Positions 30,534-39,143 of a stretch of 64,000 nt of DNA are shown here, piece after piece. The position numbers and the translations under genes are program-made. Within the stretch, counting starts at the first letter, position 1, and the number at the start of each line of letters is the position of its first letter. Location of the stretch: the NCBI RefSeq assembly GCF_017948245.1, contig NZ_CP072865.1:1513501-1577500 (forward strand), read 5' to 3'. The notes below the pieces were generated by a model. The model did not search any database. It had not been told where the DNA came from and saw nothing but the letters and a program-made list of their open reading frames with translations. The DNA comes from Rhizobium sp. NLR16a (GTDB taxonomy: Bacteria > Pseudomonadota > Alphaproteobacteria > Rhizobiales > Rhizobiaceae).

Positions 30534-30869
30534 TCAGGCGGCGCCGCGCACGGTGATGCCATTTTCCTGGAGATGCTGCTGCAGCTCGCCAGCCTGGAAC
30601 ATTTCCCGGACGATGTCGCAGCCACCGACGAACTCGCCCTTTATGTAGAGCTGCGGGATCGTCGGCCAGTTGGAATAATCCTTGATGCCCTGGCGGATTT
30701 CCGAATCGGCGAGCACATTGATGCCCTTGTAGTCGACTCCGATGTAATCGAGAATCTGCACGACCTGGCCGGAGAACCCGCACTGCGGAAACTGCGGCGT
30801 GCCCTTCATGAAGAGGACGACGTCGTTGCTCTTGATTTCGTTGTCGATGAATTCGTGAATGCCGCTCAT
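30534..30869 (-). CDS. grxD: Monothiol glutaredoxin (Grx4 type)
   Basis: A 111-residue monothiol glutaredoxin with the CGFS active site at residues 30-33 ([11 protein letters not shown]) and the glutathione/Fe-S supporting [23 protein letters not shown] glutaredoxins carry [2Fe-2S] clusters and work with BolA proteins. In this window the bolA gene lies 12.9 kb away at 43773, not next to grxD. ATG 30869 begins the conserved MSGIHEFI. Confidence 0.93.
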   Translation of the reverse strand: MSGIHEFIDNEIKSNDVVLFMKGTPQFPQCGFSGQVVQILDYIGVDYKGINVLADSEIRQGIKDYSNWPTIPQLYIKGEFVGGCDIVREMFQAGELQQHLQENGITVRGAA

Positions 30870-31038
30870 GTGACTTGATCCTTTCAACAGGCGAGTTAAA
30901 GGCCCGCCGTTTCAATCGTTTCCCTTAGATAGCATGTGACAGCAGGAATTCCAGCCGCCGCAGCCAAAAAAAGACTATCCGGTCAGACCACTTTGCGATT
31001 GTTGCCGTCGCGTTACGGTCGGAAGTCTGCTTCGCGCC

Positions 31039-31269
31039 TCAGACGCCACGCTGACGGCTGCGGCCGGCGGCGGTGCGGCGCTTGCTGACCTGTTTGCGGG
31101 CGCGCTTGCGCTTGGCCGTGGCCGTCTTCCGGCCAGCCGTCGTCGTCGCGGCGGGGCGGGCCTTGCGCCTCCTGCGCTTCGTCGTGACGCGACCGGTGGT
31201 CTTCTTCAGGATTTCCTTCAGCACGCTGTCGACGACACCCGATATCAGTTCTTTTACAAGATCGGCCAC
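31039..31269 (-). CDS. Small Lys/Arg/Ala-rich basic protein
   Basis: A 76-residue protein. The first 30 residues form an amphipathic helix (LVKELISGVVDSVLKEILKK); the rest is almost only Lys, Arg, Ala and Thr, like the tails of histone H1-type or AlgP-type bacterial proteins. DNA or RNA binding through charge is plausible but unproven. It is a short, compositionally biased frame and could be spurious. Confidence 0.5.
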   Translation of the reverse strand: MADLVKELISGVVDSVLKEILKKTTGRVTTKRRRRKARPAATTTAGRKTATAKRKRARKQVSKRRTAAGRSRQRGV

Positions 31270-31433
31270 AAAACCCCTCCGTTCGCTTTGAAAAACGACG
31301 TGCTCGCTATTGAATTCCGGATGAGTTCGGTTAGCAAGACGGCTTTGAAATCATACCTGCTTTTTCGCTATATCGGCGGCCAGCAGGTGGTTTGCAGCAA
31401 TATGCCGGCTATTTGCCCGGCCGGAACAGCGGA

Positions 31434-32624
31434 ATGACATTGATAAAGAAGCGGGTCGTCCTGCATTTCCCGGGCTTCGAGCCGCTCGACGGTCTTGCCC
31501 ATAGGGCGCGGTACGAACGCTCCGCCAGACAGAGTGCGGCCGCCTGGGGCTACTCCGTCGAAACCGGCGCGCCGGAGGCGGGAAGCGATCCTCTCAGCTT
31601 CGAGGTCACGACGGGCAGCGCAGGAACGCGCGAAACGGCGTCTGCCGCGGAGACCGGTTCCGCCGGCTGGTGGACGATGAGCCGGATCCACATGGTTGAT
31701 CACGACATGCTCGTGCGCAGGCTGCGTGGGCGCAACATGCTGAGCCGGATCATTGCAGGCTTTCGGAGCTGCGCCGAGATCATGCTTGAAGGTGGCATGC
31801 GGGGATATTTCAGGCATGCGTGGCGTTTCGGCCTGTTCTTCCTCTTTCCGTTCCTGCTGACGGCGCTGGCAATCGCGCTGACCGCCGAGATGGTTATCCT
31901 GCCCTTTTGTCTCGGCTTCTCCGCCTGGCACGTGCTCTGGAGCGGGCCACTGGCGCTCTGCTTCTTCATCTTCGCCTTCCTGCCTTTTTCCGAGCGCTTC
32001 CATACGCTGCACCTTTTTGCCGATTGGGAAATGGCAGTGGCGCTCGGCCGTATGGATCGGGCCGACTTCAACGACTGGCTGGAAGAGCGGGCGACTGCGG
32101 TGCGCAAGTCTCTCGCCGAGGAGGCGGACGAGTACGTGATCTCCTCGCACAGCATGGGATCGAGCGTCGCCGCCCATGTCATCGGCATATTGCTTGAAAG
32201 GGAGCCGGAGATTTTCAAGGGCAGGCGCGTCGTGTTTGCCACGCTCGGCAGCGCCATTCTGCAATGCGCCCTGCTGTCATCGGCAACATTGCTTCGCGCC
32301 CGCGTCGGCCTGATCGCCCGCTGCCCGGAGATCTCCTGGCTTGACGTTCAATGCCTGACGGATTCGATCAATTTCTACAAGGTGCCGGTCGTTGCCGTCG
32401 CAGGCCATGCGGACGCGCCTCCGGCGAAGATCCTTCTTATCCGCGTCAAGCAGATGCTGACGGGCGAGCACTACCGGAAGATCCGCAAGGACCAGCTGCG
32501 CGTCCACCGGCAATATGTGCTGGGGCCAGATCTCAAGGCACCCTTTGATTTCACGCTGATGACGTCAGGTCCGATGCCGGCGTCGGTCTTTGCATCTCCG
32601 GATCAGAACAAGCTGCCGACTTGA
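31434..32624 (+). CDS. Membrane protein with serine-hydrolase-like motif
   Basis: A 396-residue protein starting with KKRVVLHFPGFEPL, followed by two to three hydrophobic segments (about residues 130-190) and a C-terminal part with VISSHSMGSSVAAHVIG, which fits the S-x-S-x-G form of an alpha/beta-hydrolase nucleophile elbow. HFPGFEPL near the N-terminus would be the oxyanion-side strand. It thus looks like a hydrolase fold with inserted membrane helices. Substrate unknown. ATG 31434 fits the start of the conserved part. Confidence 0.65.
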   Translation: MTLIKKRVVLHFPGFEPLDGLAHRARYERSARQSAAAWGYSVETGAPEAGSDPLSFEVTTGSAGTRETASAAETGSAGWWTMSRIHMVDHDMLVRRLRGRNMLSRIIAGFRSCAEIMLEGGMRGYFRHAWRFGLFFLFPFLLTALAIALTAEMVILPFCLGFSAWHVLWSGPLALCFFIFAFLPFSERFHTLHLFADWEMAVALGRMDRADFNDWLEERATAVRKSLAEEADEYVISSHSMGSSVAAHVIGILLEREPEIFKGRRVVFATLGSAILQCALLSSATLLRARVGLIARCPEISWLDVQCLTDSINFYKVPVVAVAGHADAPPAKILLIRVKQMLTGEHYRKIRKDQLRVHRQYVLGPDLKAPFDFTLMTSGPMPASVFASPDQNKLPT

Positions 32625-32716
32625 GGGCTGGGTTCCGTCGGCAGCGTAGACTGAGGGGGACGTGGTTGTGTTGAATTGCTCCGTGAAAGAGCTCGACCCA
32701 TTTCCGCATGCCGCCA

Positions 32717-33433
32717 TCATGGGAGATTCTCTTCACCGTCGCCGGCCATGTGAACGTCTCCCGCAGCAGTTTCGTCCAGACGCCGTACGAAGTCCGCAAA
32801 GAAGGCCGAGGCATAAATGGATCTTCGGTGCACGGCGATCGTCTGGGGAATTTCGGAGAACGCTCCCTCCACCAGTCGGAAGCCGGAAATCCGCTCCGAC
32901 GTCCGAACGAGGAATTCGGTCAATCCCGCAGCCGCGTCGCATTGCGACCCGACAAGGAGATCGATGGCAGCTGCCGGGCTGTCAGTAAGCGAGACAGTGG
33001 CTTCTTCAAGGATACGTTCGAGCTGCTTCGTATAGGCGGCGCTTCTTGCGGAGGCTATCCGCACTCCTTCAGCATCAACGTCTCCGACCGTTCGAAACGC
33101 TGAGTCCTCCGGCACCAAATAGGTCGCTCTGACCGAGATGTAGGGAGGTGAAAAGGAAAACCGGTCGGCTCTCGAGGGATCCGAGGCAATGAAAGCAATG
33201 TCCCACTCGCCGCGATCCGCAGCCGCGAGGATGTCGGCGGCCGAACCGTACTGGATCAGCGACACTCCGCGATCCAGCTGTTCGGCAATTTGGTGGCCGA
33301 TCCGAGCGCTTGGACCGACCAAGGCGCCGGCCTGATCGTCCCAATGGACCAATGCTGCATTCGACATGTTGACGGCGGCCCGGATTACGCCCGCGGGCGC
33401 TATCTCGGACAGAACCTTCTTCCGCGTCGACAT
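32717..33433 (-). CDS. Substrate-binding-protein-like protein without signal peptide
   Basis: A 238-residue protein of the family 3 solute-binding fold (APAGVIRAAVNMSNAAL, DIAFIASDPSRADRFSFSPPYISVRATYLVP, then a second lobe with VRIASARSAAY). It starts at MSTRKKVLSEIAP and has no signal peptide, so it should stay in the cytosol. It is the last gene of the dioxygenase-hydratase-aldolase operon, 13 bp after the aldolase. Similar leaderless proteins occur in catabolic clusters; their role (ligand sensing or an enzymatic step) is not known to me. Confidence 0.7.
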   Translation of the reverse strand: MSTRKKVLSEIAPAGVIRAAVNMSNAALVHWDDQAGALVGPSARIGHQIAEQLDRGVSLIQYGSAADILAAADRGEWDIAFIASDPSRADRFSFSPPYISVRATYLVPEDSAFRTVGDVDAEGVRIASARSAAYTKQLERILEEATVSLTDSPAAAIDLLVGSQCDAAAGLTEFLVRTSERISGFRLVEGAFSEIPQTIAVHRRSIYASAFFADFVRRLDETAAGDVHMAGDGEENLP

Positions 33434-33446
33434 CGGCGCGAACTCC

Positions 33447-34211
33447 CTAAGATGCAAACCGAGATGCGAGCGCTTCCGATCCTCTCGCAAGGAGGGCGAC
33501 GTCTACGCCAACGGCGGTGAACAACGTCCCGAGCGAAATGCAACGGGCTGCGAACGACTCGTCCGGCGTGAGGATGCCTGCCGGCTTTCCAAGAATTTTC
33601 AGACGTCCGATCGCGTCCTCGATCGCCGCGATCACCTCGGGATGCCCCGGTTGGCCGGGATGGCCGAAGCTAGCCGCCAGGTCGGCGGGGCCGATGAAGA
33701 TGCCGTCGACGCCTTCGGTCGCTGCGATGGCCTCCAGCCGACCGAGTGCCTCTCGGGTCTCGATCTGCAGAAGCAGGCAGATCTCCTGTTCGGCAATCCG
33801 CGCGTAGTTCGGCACGCGCCCGAAGCGGGTGGCGCGCGTCAAGGCGGAGACCCCGCGAACCCCGTGCGGCGGATACCGTATGGCGGCGACCGCCGCCTTC
33901 GCTTCCTCTTCGTTCTGCACATAGGGAACGAGGAGCGTCTGGACGCCGATATCCAGAAAGCGCTTGATCAGCACCGGATCGTTGAATGCCGGGCGTACGA
34001 CCGGGGAAACGTCGTAAGGCGCGACCGCCTGCAATTGCGGCAGGACGGTGAGGACGTCGCTTGGAGAGTGCTCGGTATCGAACAGCACCCAATCGAAGCC
34101 TGACGGCGCGACGATTTCTGCCGCGTAGCTTCCGGGAAGGCCGCACCAGAGACCGATCTGGCTTTCACCGGCTCTCAGTTTCCGCTTGAAGTGATTGACG
34201 GGAAGTTCCAT
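33447..34211 (-). CDS. HpcH/HpaI-family class II aldolase
   Basis: A 254-residue metal-dependent aldolase. Signatures are [22 protein letters not shown], the catalytic-loop [15 protein letters not shown], and the metal-binding LQIETREAL with [17 protein letters not shown]. HpaI splits 4-hydroxy-2-oxo-heptanedioate into pyruvate and succinate semialdehyde; relatives take other 4-hydroxy-2-oxo acids. It follows the HpaH-type hydratase by seven bases, which supports consecutive steps. ATG 34211 begins the conserved domain. Confidence 0.85.
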   Translation of the reverse strand: MELPVNHFKRKLRAGESQIGLWCGLPGSYAAEIVAPSGFDWVLFDTEHSPSDVLTVLPQLQAVAPYDVSPVVRPAFNDPVLIKRFLDIGVQTLLVPYVQNEEEAKAAVAAIRYPPHGVRGVSALTRATRFGRVPNYARIAEQEICLLLQIETREALGRLEAIAATEGVDGIFIGPADLAASFGHPGQPGHPEVIAAIEDAIGRLKILGKPAGILTPDESFAARCISLGTLFTAVGVDVALLARGSEALASRFAS

Positions 34212-34218
34212 CGGCGCC

Positions 34219-35001
34219 TCACACGAACGAGACGCCGATGGAGCCGACCGGACCGTAGTCGGCCTGGATGACATCGCCCTTGACGATGTCCACGGGGCGG
34301 GTGAACGAGCCGGCAAGCACGATCTGGCCCTTCTTCAAGCCGCCTCCGACGGCATGGAGTTTGTTCACGAGCCAGGCGACACCCGCGGCCGGATGCCCCA
34401 TTATAGCTGCGGAAACACCAGATTCCTCGATGATGCCGTTTTTCGAAAGCGTCGCGCCGACCCAGCGGATGTCGATATCCATCGGCCGGATGATGCGGCC
34501 GCCCACGACGATCGCTCCGAACGCGGCGTTGTCGGCGATCGTATCGGTGATCGCTCTGGGCACCTCGGTTCGGTAGTCGATGATCTCAAGCGCGGGAACG
34601 ACAAATTCAGTCGCGCGCATGACATCATAGATCCGAGCGCTCGGTCCTTCGAGATCCTCTCCCATTACGAAGGCGAGCTCGACTTCCAAGCGAGGCTTGA
34701 TAAACAGCTCCGCCCTGATCTGCGCGCCGTCGTTATAGAGGGCGTCGTCGAGAATGACGCCGTAGTCGGGCTCGGTCATTTTCGAGGCCATCTGCATCGC
34801 CCGAGATGTCAGCCCGATTTTATGACCCGCGATCCGCGCGCCCTTTGCAATCCGTGCCTGCGCCCAAAGCGCCTGGATCTTATATGCGTCTTCAAGTTCG
34901 AGATCCGGGTATGTCTTACTTGGCTGGACGATGGGTCTGCGGTCAGTTTCTGCCCTCAGCAGCGCGTCGGCTGCGGCCTGGCGTTCCTTTTCGGTGATCA
35001 T
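34219..35001 (-). CDS. HpaH-type 2-oxo-hept-4-ene-1,7-dioate hydratase
   Basis: A 260-residue FAH-fold protein. The paired metal ligands are in [14 protein letters not shown], with further conserved [22 protein letters not shown] and [11 protein letters not shown]. HpaH adds water to 2-oxo-hept-4-ene-1,7-dioate; the relatives MhpD/DmpE hydrate 2-hydroxypentadienoate and DmpH decarboxylates 4-oxalocrotonate, so hydration or decarboxylation of a related dienoate is possible. It lies between the ring-cleavage dioxygenase (20 bp gap) and the aldolase. Confidence 0.85.
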   Translation of the reverse strand: MITEKERQAAADALLRAETDRRPIVQPSKTYPDLELEDAYKIQALWAQARIAKGARIAGHKIGLTSRAMQMASKMTEPDYGVILDDALYNDGAQIRAELFIKPRLEVELAFVMGEDLEGPSARIYDVMRATEFVVPALEIIDYRTEVPRAITDTIADNAAFGAIVVGGRIIRPMDIDIRWVGATLSKNGIIEESGVSAAIMGHPAAGVAWLVNKLHAVGGGLKKGQIVLAGSFTRPVDIVKGDVIQADYGPVGSIGVSFV

Positions 35002-35021
35002 TATTTAGCTCTGCTGGTTGC

Positions 35022-35915
35022 TTACTTGATCGGGGGACGCGGCAGGATGGCCTCGCCCGGCTCCATGACGTAGGTGTAGTCGAGCGAGAACCACGGGCCA
35101 GTGACGTCCGCGTTGGACGGGTGCGGCTCGTCATGACGGACAAAGTCGCCTGTCAAAGCCGCGGTGACGCCGAACTGCACATCGGAATCAATGTTCGGAT
35201 CGCTCGGGTCGAAGACCTGGGAGATGAGAGTTTTGTATCCCTCTTTGAAGATCAGGGCGTGCAGATGCGCAGGTCGGTAAGGGTGGCGGCCTTGCACTTG
35301 GAGAAGCCGACCTACGACCCCGTCGACAGGGATGGGATAGCCCACCATCTTGACCGTTCTAAACCAGAACCGACCCTCGTCGTCCGTGGTGAACTTGCCG
35401 CGCAGGTTCATTTCCGCCTGATCAGGATCCTGGTTCTCGTAAAGGCCGACAGGAGAGGCGTGCCATACGTCGATTTCGGCGCCCGGGATGGGCTTGCCAC
35501 CCCGATCAACCACCTTCGCGTGGACGAACAAGGGTGTTCCCGGCGTTTCCGACCGGATGATGGTTCCGCCGTTTTCGACCCGCGGAGAGTTGAGCCGCCA
35601 GAACGGCCCGAGTAGCGACTGTGAAGTCTCGGTTTGCCCGTTGTCGCCGTTGTTGAGCAGGCACACAAGCGAGGAGACGCCAAGCGATCCGGCCATGAGC
35701 ACGAATTCGTTGTGGCTGTCGGTCTGCAGCCGGCCGATTTCGTTGAGGATGGCGGTCGCTTCGCGAAACTCGACTTCCGACAGCCTGACTTCCCGCACGA
35801 ATGCGTGGAGATGCTTCACCATTGCGACGAGTATGTCCCGCAACCGTGGATCTTCGGTGCGGTTCATCACGGCGAGGACGGCCGGCGTCAACTCGCTTTC
35901 CGTTCTGATTGTCAT
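35022..35915 (-). CDS. Intradiol ring-cleavage dioxygenase (catechol/hydroxyquinol 1,2-dioxygenase type)
   Basis: A 297-residue non-haem iron(III) dioxygenase. An N-terminal helical dimerisation domain (about residues 1-105, with LLGPFWRLNSP at its end) precedes the beta-sandwich catalytic domain. The four iron ligands are visible as Tyr159 (VGLYENQD), Tyr213, His217 and His219 (GRHPYRPAHLHALI). Length and domain order match catechol and hydroxyquinol dioxygenases, not protocatechuate 3,4-dioxygenase. GGAGGT precedes ATG 35915. First gene of the leftward operon; the natural substrate is unknown. Confidence 0.85.
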   Translation of the reverse strand: MTIRTESELTPAVLAVMNRTEDPRLRDILVAMVKHLHAFVREVRLSEVEFREATAILNEIGRLQTDSHNEFVLMAGSLGVSSLVCLLNNGDNGQTETSQSLLGPFWRLNSPRVENGGTIIRSETPGTPLFVHAKVVDRGGKPIPGAEIDVWHASPVGLYENQDPDQAEMNLRGKFTTDDEGRFWFRTVKMVGYPIPVDGVVGRLLQVQGRHPYRPAHLHALIFKEGYKTLISQVFDPSDPNIDSDVQFGVTAALTGDFVRHDEPHPSNADVTGPWFSLDYTYVMEPGEAILPRPPIK

Positions 35916-35939
35916 AAGGCTACCTCCCAATGAGGTTCG

Positions 35940-35967
35940 ACTATCAAAATAATCGATTATCTGTCAA
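35940..35967 (-). promoter_or_regulatory. Promoter of the dioxygenase operon with operator in its spacer
   Basis: On the minus strand TTGACA (35967-35962) is followed after one base by the perfect palindrome ATAATCGATTAT (35960-35949) and then GATAGT (35945-35940) as a possible -10, with 16 bases between the boxes. A protein bound to the palindrome would block RNA polymerase. Confidence 0.65.
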
Positions 35968-36104
35968 GCTGTAACTGTACATTCCATCCTGACGGCTAAT
36001 GTAAATACGCCTGAATATGGCAATAAACCTTTGAAATATCATGATTAAAATGGCGTTCTAAAGGCGCGGCCACGGACGCTCAATGCTTTTCGGTGCGTCC
36101 GGGT

Positions 36105-36140
36105 TTGACACGAATAATCGTTTATTGTACCGATAATCGA
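36105..36140 (+). promoter_or_regulatory. Promoter of the gntR operon with matching operator
   Basis: TTGACA (36105-36110) is followed after three bases by ATAATCGTTTAT (36114-36125), one base different from the palindrome in the divergent promoter. A further half-site, ATAATCGA, lies at 36133-36140. The -10 box is weak (TACCGA near 36128). The shared motif suggests autoregulation by the GntR protein. Confidence 0.65.
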
Positions 36141-36168
36141 AACTTGCGCTGGATTGCTGGGAGGAAGA

Positions 36169-36903
36169 ATGGACACGGCCGACGACAGCTCTCTTGGGCC
36201 GTTGACAGAAGATGTGCCGTCAATCGGCTTTCTCGACGATGGCAAGAACACCATCGGCAGCCAACTCGCATCGCGCCTTCGGGAGGCGATTATCTCCGGT
36301 GAGCTGGAAGCGGGAAGCAAGATCAATCTCGACAAGGCGCGGAAGACTTTCAACGTCAGCCTAAGCCCGTTGCGGGAGGGCTTAGCCCGGCTCATTTCAG
36401 ACGGCCTGGTCGAGTTTCAGGACAACAGAGGCTATCGCGTCGCGCCAATCTCACTGGCTAATCTCGAAGAGGTCACGAGCCTGCGCGAGGAGCTCGAGGT
36501 TTTCGCGCTGCGTGAATCCATGCGTCTTGGCGACGTCGAATGGGAGGGCAACATCATGCGTGCGCTTCATCGTCTTAACCGCACGGAGCGCGACGCCGCG
36601 CGTCCCGAAACGCTAGAGCACTGGGAAGCGCTTCATCGCGAATTCCACCTCACCTTGATCTCTGGCTGTGGCAAACCTCTGCTATTTCACTTCTGCAGTC
36701 TTCTGCTGAATCTCAATGACCGATATCGCCGCGTTTTCCTGATCCGTACATCGGGAGACCGCAATGTAGGGCAGGAGCACAGCGAGATTGCCCAGGGAGC
36801 GGTCGCGCGTGATGTCGACTATGCCTGTGAGAAGCTCCGCCAGCACATCCATCGCACCGGCACCAATCTCCGCAACCATCTCGCGACGAAAGGGATCGCA
36901 TGA
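36169..36903 (+). CDS. GntR-family (FCD subfamily) transcriptional regulator
   Basis: A 244-residue regulator: N-terminal winged helix-turn-helix (about residues 35-95, SQLASRLREAIISGELEAG then VSLSPLREGLARLISDGLVEF) and a helical FCD ligand-binding domain (about 105-235) with the HREFHLTLISGCGKP and QEHSEIAQGAVARD metal-site histidines. FCD regulators usually repress catabolic genes until an organic acid binds. It stands between the two arms of the cluster, each preceded by an ATAATCG[A/T]TTAT palindrome. GGGAGGAAG precedes ATG 36169. It overlaps the next gene by four bases. Confidence 0.88.
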   Translation: MDTADDSSLGPLTEDVPSIGFLDDGKNTIGSQLASRLREAIISGELEAGSKINLDKARKTFNVSLSPLREGLARLISDGLVEFQDNRGYRVAPISLANLEEVTSLREELEVFALRESMRLGDVEWEGNIMRALHRLNRTERDAARPETLEHWEALHREFHLTLISGCGKPLLFHFCSLLLNLNDRYRRVFLIRTSGDRNVGQEHSEIAQGAVARDVDYACEKLRQHIHRTGTNLRNHLATKGIA

Positions 36904-37724
36904 TGGCCGCCGCGACATCGAAATCGGCGCCCCTGATTGGCGTTGCGCATTTCTCATCGATATTGCTGCCTCCCGTGCAATTTGCGAAGGTCGCCGCCCG
37001 CGCAGGGTTCTCCAGGATCGGGCTCAGGCTGAATCCGGCGTTCCCTGGTGCGCCTTACTACGAGCTGCCTGTCGGTGGTTCGGCTGCAGGCGATCTGAAA
37101 TCCGTGCTTGCCGGCGAAGGCGTCGAGGTTTTCGATATCGAATTCTTCGTAATCGACCCCTCATTCAAGGCCTCGTCGGTTGAGGCCACCATCGCTGCGG
37201 CCGCAAACATTGGAGCGCGCCGTCTCAGTGTCTGCGGCGACGATGCTGACCAAGCCAGATTGGTATCGAACTTCTCGGATTTCTGCGGCCTCGCGGGCCA
37301 GTACGGCTTAGCTGTCGACATCGAGAACATGGGTTGGCGGGTGATTAAAACCTTTCAGGACAGCGTCAATCTTGCGAAGGCGAGCGGTGCCCGCAATGCC
37401 GGTGTCCTCGTCGACGGAGTCCATTTCTTCAGGAATGGCGGCACACTCGCCTCGCTCCGAACCGAGATATGCTGGGTAAAGCACGTTCAGTTGTGCGATG
37501 TCGCTGGACCGGCGCCGGTGACAGCAGAGGAGATGGTCGCTGAAGCTAGAGGTGGGCGGCTCGCACCGGGGGAGGGCGAATTGCCGTTGAAGGAACTCGT
37601 CGCAACGGTCGCTAGCTCCGCGGCGATCTCGGTGGAAGTCCCACTCGCAGGGTCTGTCCCGCCTGAGACGCATTTGAAACATCTGTACGACAACGCCGAA
37701 GGATTATTCGGGCCGGATCGCTGA
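36900..37724 (+). CDS. TIM-barrel protein of the AP-endonuclease-2/sugar isomerase superfamily
   Basis: A 274-residue TIM barrel (xylose-isomerase-like). Metal ligands likely include Glu in VDIENMGW, Asp and His in GVLVDGVHFFRNGG, and Glu in ISVEVPLAG. This superfamily holds epimerases, inosose dehydratases and 3-dehydroshikimate dehydratases (QuiC/AsbF). Given aroE- and aroQ-like genes downstream, a dehydratase acting on a hydroaromatic acid is attractive but unproven. It overlaps gntR by four bases (ATGA), so it is translationally coupled to the regulator. Confidence 0.75.
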   Translation: MMAAATSKSAPLIGVAHFSSILLPPVQFAKVAARAGFSRIGLRLNPAFPGAPYYELPVGGSAAGDLKSVLAGEGVEVFDIEFFVIDPSFKASSVEATIAAAANIGARRLSVCGDDADQARLVSNFSDFCGLAGQYGLAVDIENMGWRVIKTFQDSVNLAKASGARNAGVLVDGVHFFRNGGTLASLRTEICWVKHVQLCDVAGPAPVTAEEMVAEARGGRLAPGEGELPLKELVATVASSAAISVEVPLAGSVPPETHLKHLYDNAEGLFGPDR

Positions 37725-37772
37725 TCCGGCGCCGGCGAGGCGTGAGCCGCGTCGGAGGGAGGAAGTCAACAT

Positions 37773-38441
37773 ATGGGTTATACGTTCGATTTTGGTGCGG
37801 TCTTCGACCGCGCCCCGGAATTGCTGTGGGGTTCGCTTGGAACGCTCGGTCTGGCGGTTGTCGGAATGATCCTTGCGCTCGCGATCGGTATTGTCGGCGT
37901 CGCTGCGAGAACGTCCAAGAACAAACTCGTTCGGGCTCCGGTGATTGCCTTTGTCGAGATTGTCCGAAACACACCGTTTCTGGTGCAGATATTCTTCATC
38001 TACTTCGCGCTTCCGCTCATGGGTATCCGTCTCAACCCCACCGCTACCGCCATCATCGCGCTGGGGATCAACGGGGGCGCCTATGCGATTGAGATCATAC
38101 GAGGCGGCGTGGAAAGCGTGAGCAAGGGGCAGGTCGAGGCGGGCTTTGCGTTAGGCCTGCATAAAACCGATGTGTTCCGGCTGATCGTTCTGAAGCCGGC
38201 TCTCCGGGCGATCTATCCGTCCCTGACCAGCCAGTTCGTGATGCTGACCTTGACGACTTCGGTCTGCACTTCGATCGCCGCCTACGAGCTGACCTCGGCG
38301 GCGCAGCGAATCGAATCCGACACTTTCCGGAGTTTCGAGGTCTATTTCAGCGTGACCGCAATCTATCTGCTCATCTCGAGCCTGATGATGGGCATCTTCG
38401 CCCTTATCTCCCGTTCCTACTTCAACTACCCGACCCGATAG
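37773..38441 (+). CDS. Polar amino-acid-type ABC transporter permease (first)
   Basis: A 222-residue inner-membrane permease of the HisM/GlnP family with about five membrane segments and the EAA loop GGVESVSKGQVEAGFALGLHKTDVFRLIVLKPAL that docks to the ATPase. It is one half of the heterodimeric permease of the importer encoded at 37773-40749. Despite the family name, such importers also carry non-amino-acid organic acids. Confidence 0.9.
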   Translation: MGYTFDFGAVFDRAPELLWGSLGTLGLAVVGMILALAIGIVGVAARTSKNKLVRAPVIAFVEIVRNTPFLVQIFFIYFALPLMGIRLNPTATAIIALGINGGAYAIEIIRGGVESVSKGQVEAGFALGLHKTDVFRLIVLKPALRAIYPSLTSQFVMLTLTTSVCTSIAAYELTSAAQRIESDTFRSFEVYFSVTAIYLLISSLMMGIFALISRSYFNYPTR

Positions 38442-38450
38442 GAGGCGTTC

Positions 38451-39101
38451 ATGGGTCCCATCGGTGAAAACGAGCTGTTCTTTCTCTTGCAGGGTCTGAA
38501 GTGGACTGTGCTGCTGGCCATCATCGGGTTTGTCGGAGGAGGTGTATTTGGAATCCTGATCGCTCTGGTGCGCACGTCGCAGAACCCTGTCGCACGCTAC
38601 GCATCGTCGGGCTACATAGCGCTCTTCCAGGGCACGCCGCTCCTGATGCAGCTCTTCGTCGTCTACTACGGCGTCGCGCTATTGGGCGTCGACGTCAATG
38701 CATGGATCGCTGTGGCCATCGCGTTCACCCTCCATGCAAGCGCCTTCCTTGGCGAGATCTGGCGCGGCTCGATCGAGGCCGTTCCGAAGGGCCAGACCGA
38801 AGCCGCGAACGCACTGGGGCTGCATTACGTCTCCCGGATGAAGGACGTTGTCCTGCCGCAGGCGCTGAAGATTTCGATGCCTGCAACCATCGGATTTCTC
38901 GTTCAGCTGATCAAGGGCACATCGCTCGCAGCAATCGTCGGCTTTATCGAGCTTACCCGTGCCGGACAGATCATTTCAAACCAGACCTACCGTCCACTGC
39001 TCGTCTTTGGGATCGTCGGAATGGTCTACTTCATTATTTGTTGGCCTCTTTCCCACATCGGGAGCGGCCTCGAAAAACGGATGGCGAAAGCTGCCCGGTA
39101 A
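38451..39101 (+). CDS. Polar amino-acid-type ABC transporter permease (second)
   Basis: A 216-residue partner permease, again with five hydrophobic segments and an EAA loop (GSIEAVPKGQTEAANALGLHYVSRMKDVVLPQAL). It starts nine bases after the first permease, with GGAGGC upstream. The two permeases are similar and face each other in the membrane. Confidence 0.9.
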   Translation: MGPIGENELFFLLQGLKWTVLLAIIGFVGGGVFGILIALVRTSQNPVARYASSGYIALFQGTPLLMQLFVVYYGVALLGVDVNAWIAVAIAFTLHASAFLGEIWRGSIEAVPKGQTEAANALGLHYVSRMKDVVLPQALKISMPATIGFLVQLIKGTSLAAIVGFIELTRAGQIISNQTYRPLLVFGIVGMVYFIICWPLSHIGSGLEKRMAKAAR

Positions 39102-39143
39102 CCTTGCTTCGCCCGAAGCAAGACCACAGAGGAGGAGAACGTA

